NCBI GenBank assembly: GCA_022559845.1
Contig: CM040117.1
Location: forward strand, 77,599,731 to 77,663,730
Direction of reading: 5' to 3'
Length of the DNA stretch: 64,000 nt
From: Amorphophallus konjac
Taxonomy: Eukaryota; Streptophyta; Magnoliopsida; Alismatales; Araceae
The notes beneath the pieces were generated by a model. That model ran no database searches, was not told the origin of the DNA, and saw only the letters and a list, made by a program, of their open reading frames with translations. The translations under genes and the position numbers were made by a program. Shown here in pieces: positions 62,975 to 64,000 of this stretch; the stretch's first letter is position 1, and each line of letters begins with the position of its first letter.

Positions 62975-64000
62975 TTCTCCGCCTTTTTGATGATGGCAAC
63001 ACTATGAGTCATTATGTGGCAGTAATATCCGAGATGGCAAAGTTTATCACATATGCAACAAGTGCAGGTCAAGATCCATGATAGTAATAGCATGTGAATG
63101 CAATTATGAATGCAGATATGAATGCTATGCAATTATGCAAACCTCATCACATACACATATGAGATACACAAAGCGCACAAAGGATTCTCCCCCATACACA
63201 ATTCACTCATCCCCCAATGACAACTCACAAAGCAAAGGATGACTCACAACAAAATATTCTCGCCCCTTTGACAACGCGATAACGCATAACTCTAACAAAG
63301 GACTCACAAAAAGAATTCTCCCCCTTTGACAACAGCAAAAAGGGAGGGATAAGGTAGAGAAGGTGACAGATGTCTGTGAGACCAGAGGTGAAAGAGAGTT
63401 GAGAGCAAGCCATTATATGCAAACCTGAAACATACCGCGAGCAACATATATGGTTCAAAGCTAATAAAATCAGAGATCATCAACAGAGTTCAAAAAGCAT
63501 CTACATCCATGTTGTAATAGAAATGAATTAAAAGGGCATATCATGGCAGTGTTTAATCTTCCCTTGTCTTATATATCCATATTCAATAACTACAAAGAGA
63601 ATAACACAAAAACTAGTATTGAGGCTAAATAATCATGACTAAAGCATGGAATTTGATGAGTTCAACAAATTTGATTTTTAATATCTTTTGAATTTGACGA
63701 CACATGACTCATATTTTACGAGCAATCAAGTCTATTACATGTCTCCTAGCCGTAAGAATACACGTTGTTTAGACGCCAACATCCCTAAGTATTTGGCAAG
63801 ACTGACAGTTATGCTTCAGAATGAACAGAGATAGTAAAGTCACGTCATGACATATCCAATCTCATTTCTGTGATGAGAAGATATATTTCTCAGTAATTAT
63901 GCCAGTACTCTGCCTAGAGTCTAAATATAATTAAGACAGAGATAACAGGGGCACATCATGACATATCATTCGTCACTTGATTTGATGACGTGACATATTT
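62975..64000 (-). mobile_element. 3' internal region of element F
   Basis: Begins with the polypurine tract (minus strand AAAAAGGCGGAGAA) and continues as non-coding AT-rich sequence to the right edge, with further CTCCCCCTTTG-type tracts near 63315 and repeated GACATAT words. No gene seen. The coding part would lie to the right. Confidence 0.65.

Overview
The window is plant nuclear DNA made almost entirely of retrotransposons inserted into one another. I found no host protein gene and no tRNA or rRNA gene. A plant origin is supported by primer binding sites matching initiator tRNA-Met (TGGTATCAGAGC) in five LTR elements, SIRE-like Ty1/copia elements, Tat-like and chromovirus-like Ty3/gypsy elements, L1-type LINEs with a DUF4283/zinc-knuckle ORF1 and a terminal RNase H, a PIF/Harbinger relic and a hAT-like MITE. 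The density of nesting suggests a large, repeat-rich flowering-plant genome. The species cannot be told from the sequence.

Layout. 1-2034: leader and LTR of a minus-strand element (G), inserted beside or in a gypsy LTR (a, 2035-4270), which cuts a Tat-like gypsy element (gag 4271-5768, PBS 5786-5801, 5' LTR 5807-6716). 6843-37356: one copia-type element B, 30.5 kb across, bounded by AAGGA target duplications. B has a gag relic but no pol. It carries a hAT-like MITE, a LINE tail, a non-autonomous gypsy element C (15211-22845), a 3.5-kb gypsy solo LTR (b, 23085-26621) and a LINE (27453-36337). That LINE is itself split by a solo LTR of family G and by a near full-length LINE on the other strand. 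37362-39818: degenerate repeat array, PIF/Harbinger transposase relic and a Tork-type copia RT/RNase H fragment. 39819-53270: gypsy LTR c, split by element A (41461-52276). 53854-61485: a minus-strand gypsy LTR (D) followed by a plus-strand gypsy element (E) with broken gag-pol. 61486-64000: the 3' LTR and 3' internal end of another minus-strand SIRE-like copia element (F).

Element A is the only one that looks potentially functional. Its LTRs are nearly identical, it has an AGTCT target duplication, an intact PBS and polypurine tract, open gag and pol frames with all catalytic motifs, and a third open frame downstream of pol with its own TATA-like box.

The most unusual signal is regulatory. 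The three SIRE-like elements (A, B, F) carry arrays of the palindrome GTCGAC upstream of their TATA boxes. The palindromes come in pairs at fixed spacing: 13 nt in A, 21-22 nt in B and F. The pairs recur every 52-60 bp in A and about 71 bp in B and F. The A pattern recurs just upstream of the third ORF. Unrelated gypsy LTRs carry arrays of the same GGTC/GACC half-sites held apart by 7-8 nt, and family G carries GACGCC/GGCGTC arrays. Nothing I know of describes this shared arrangement.
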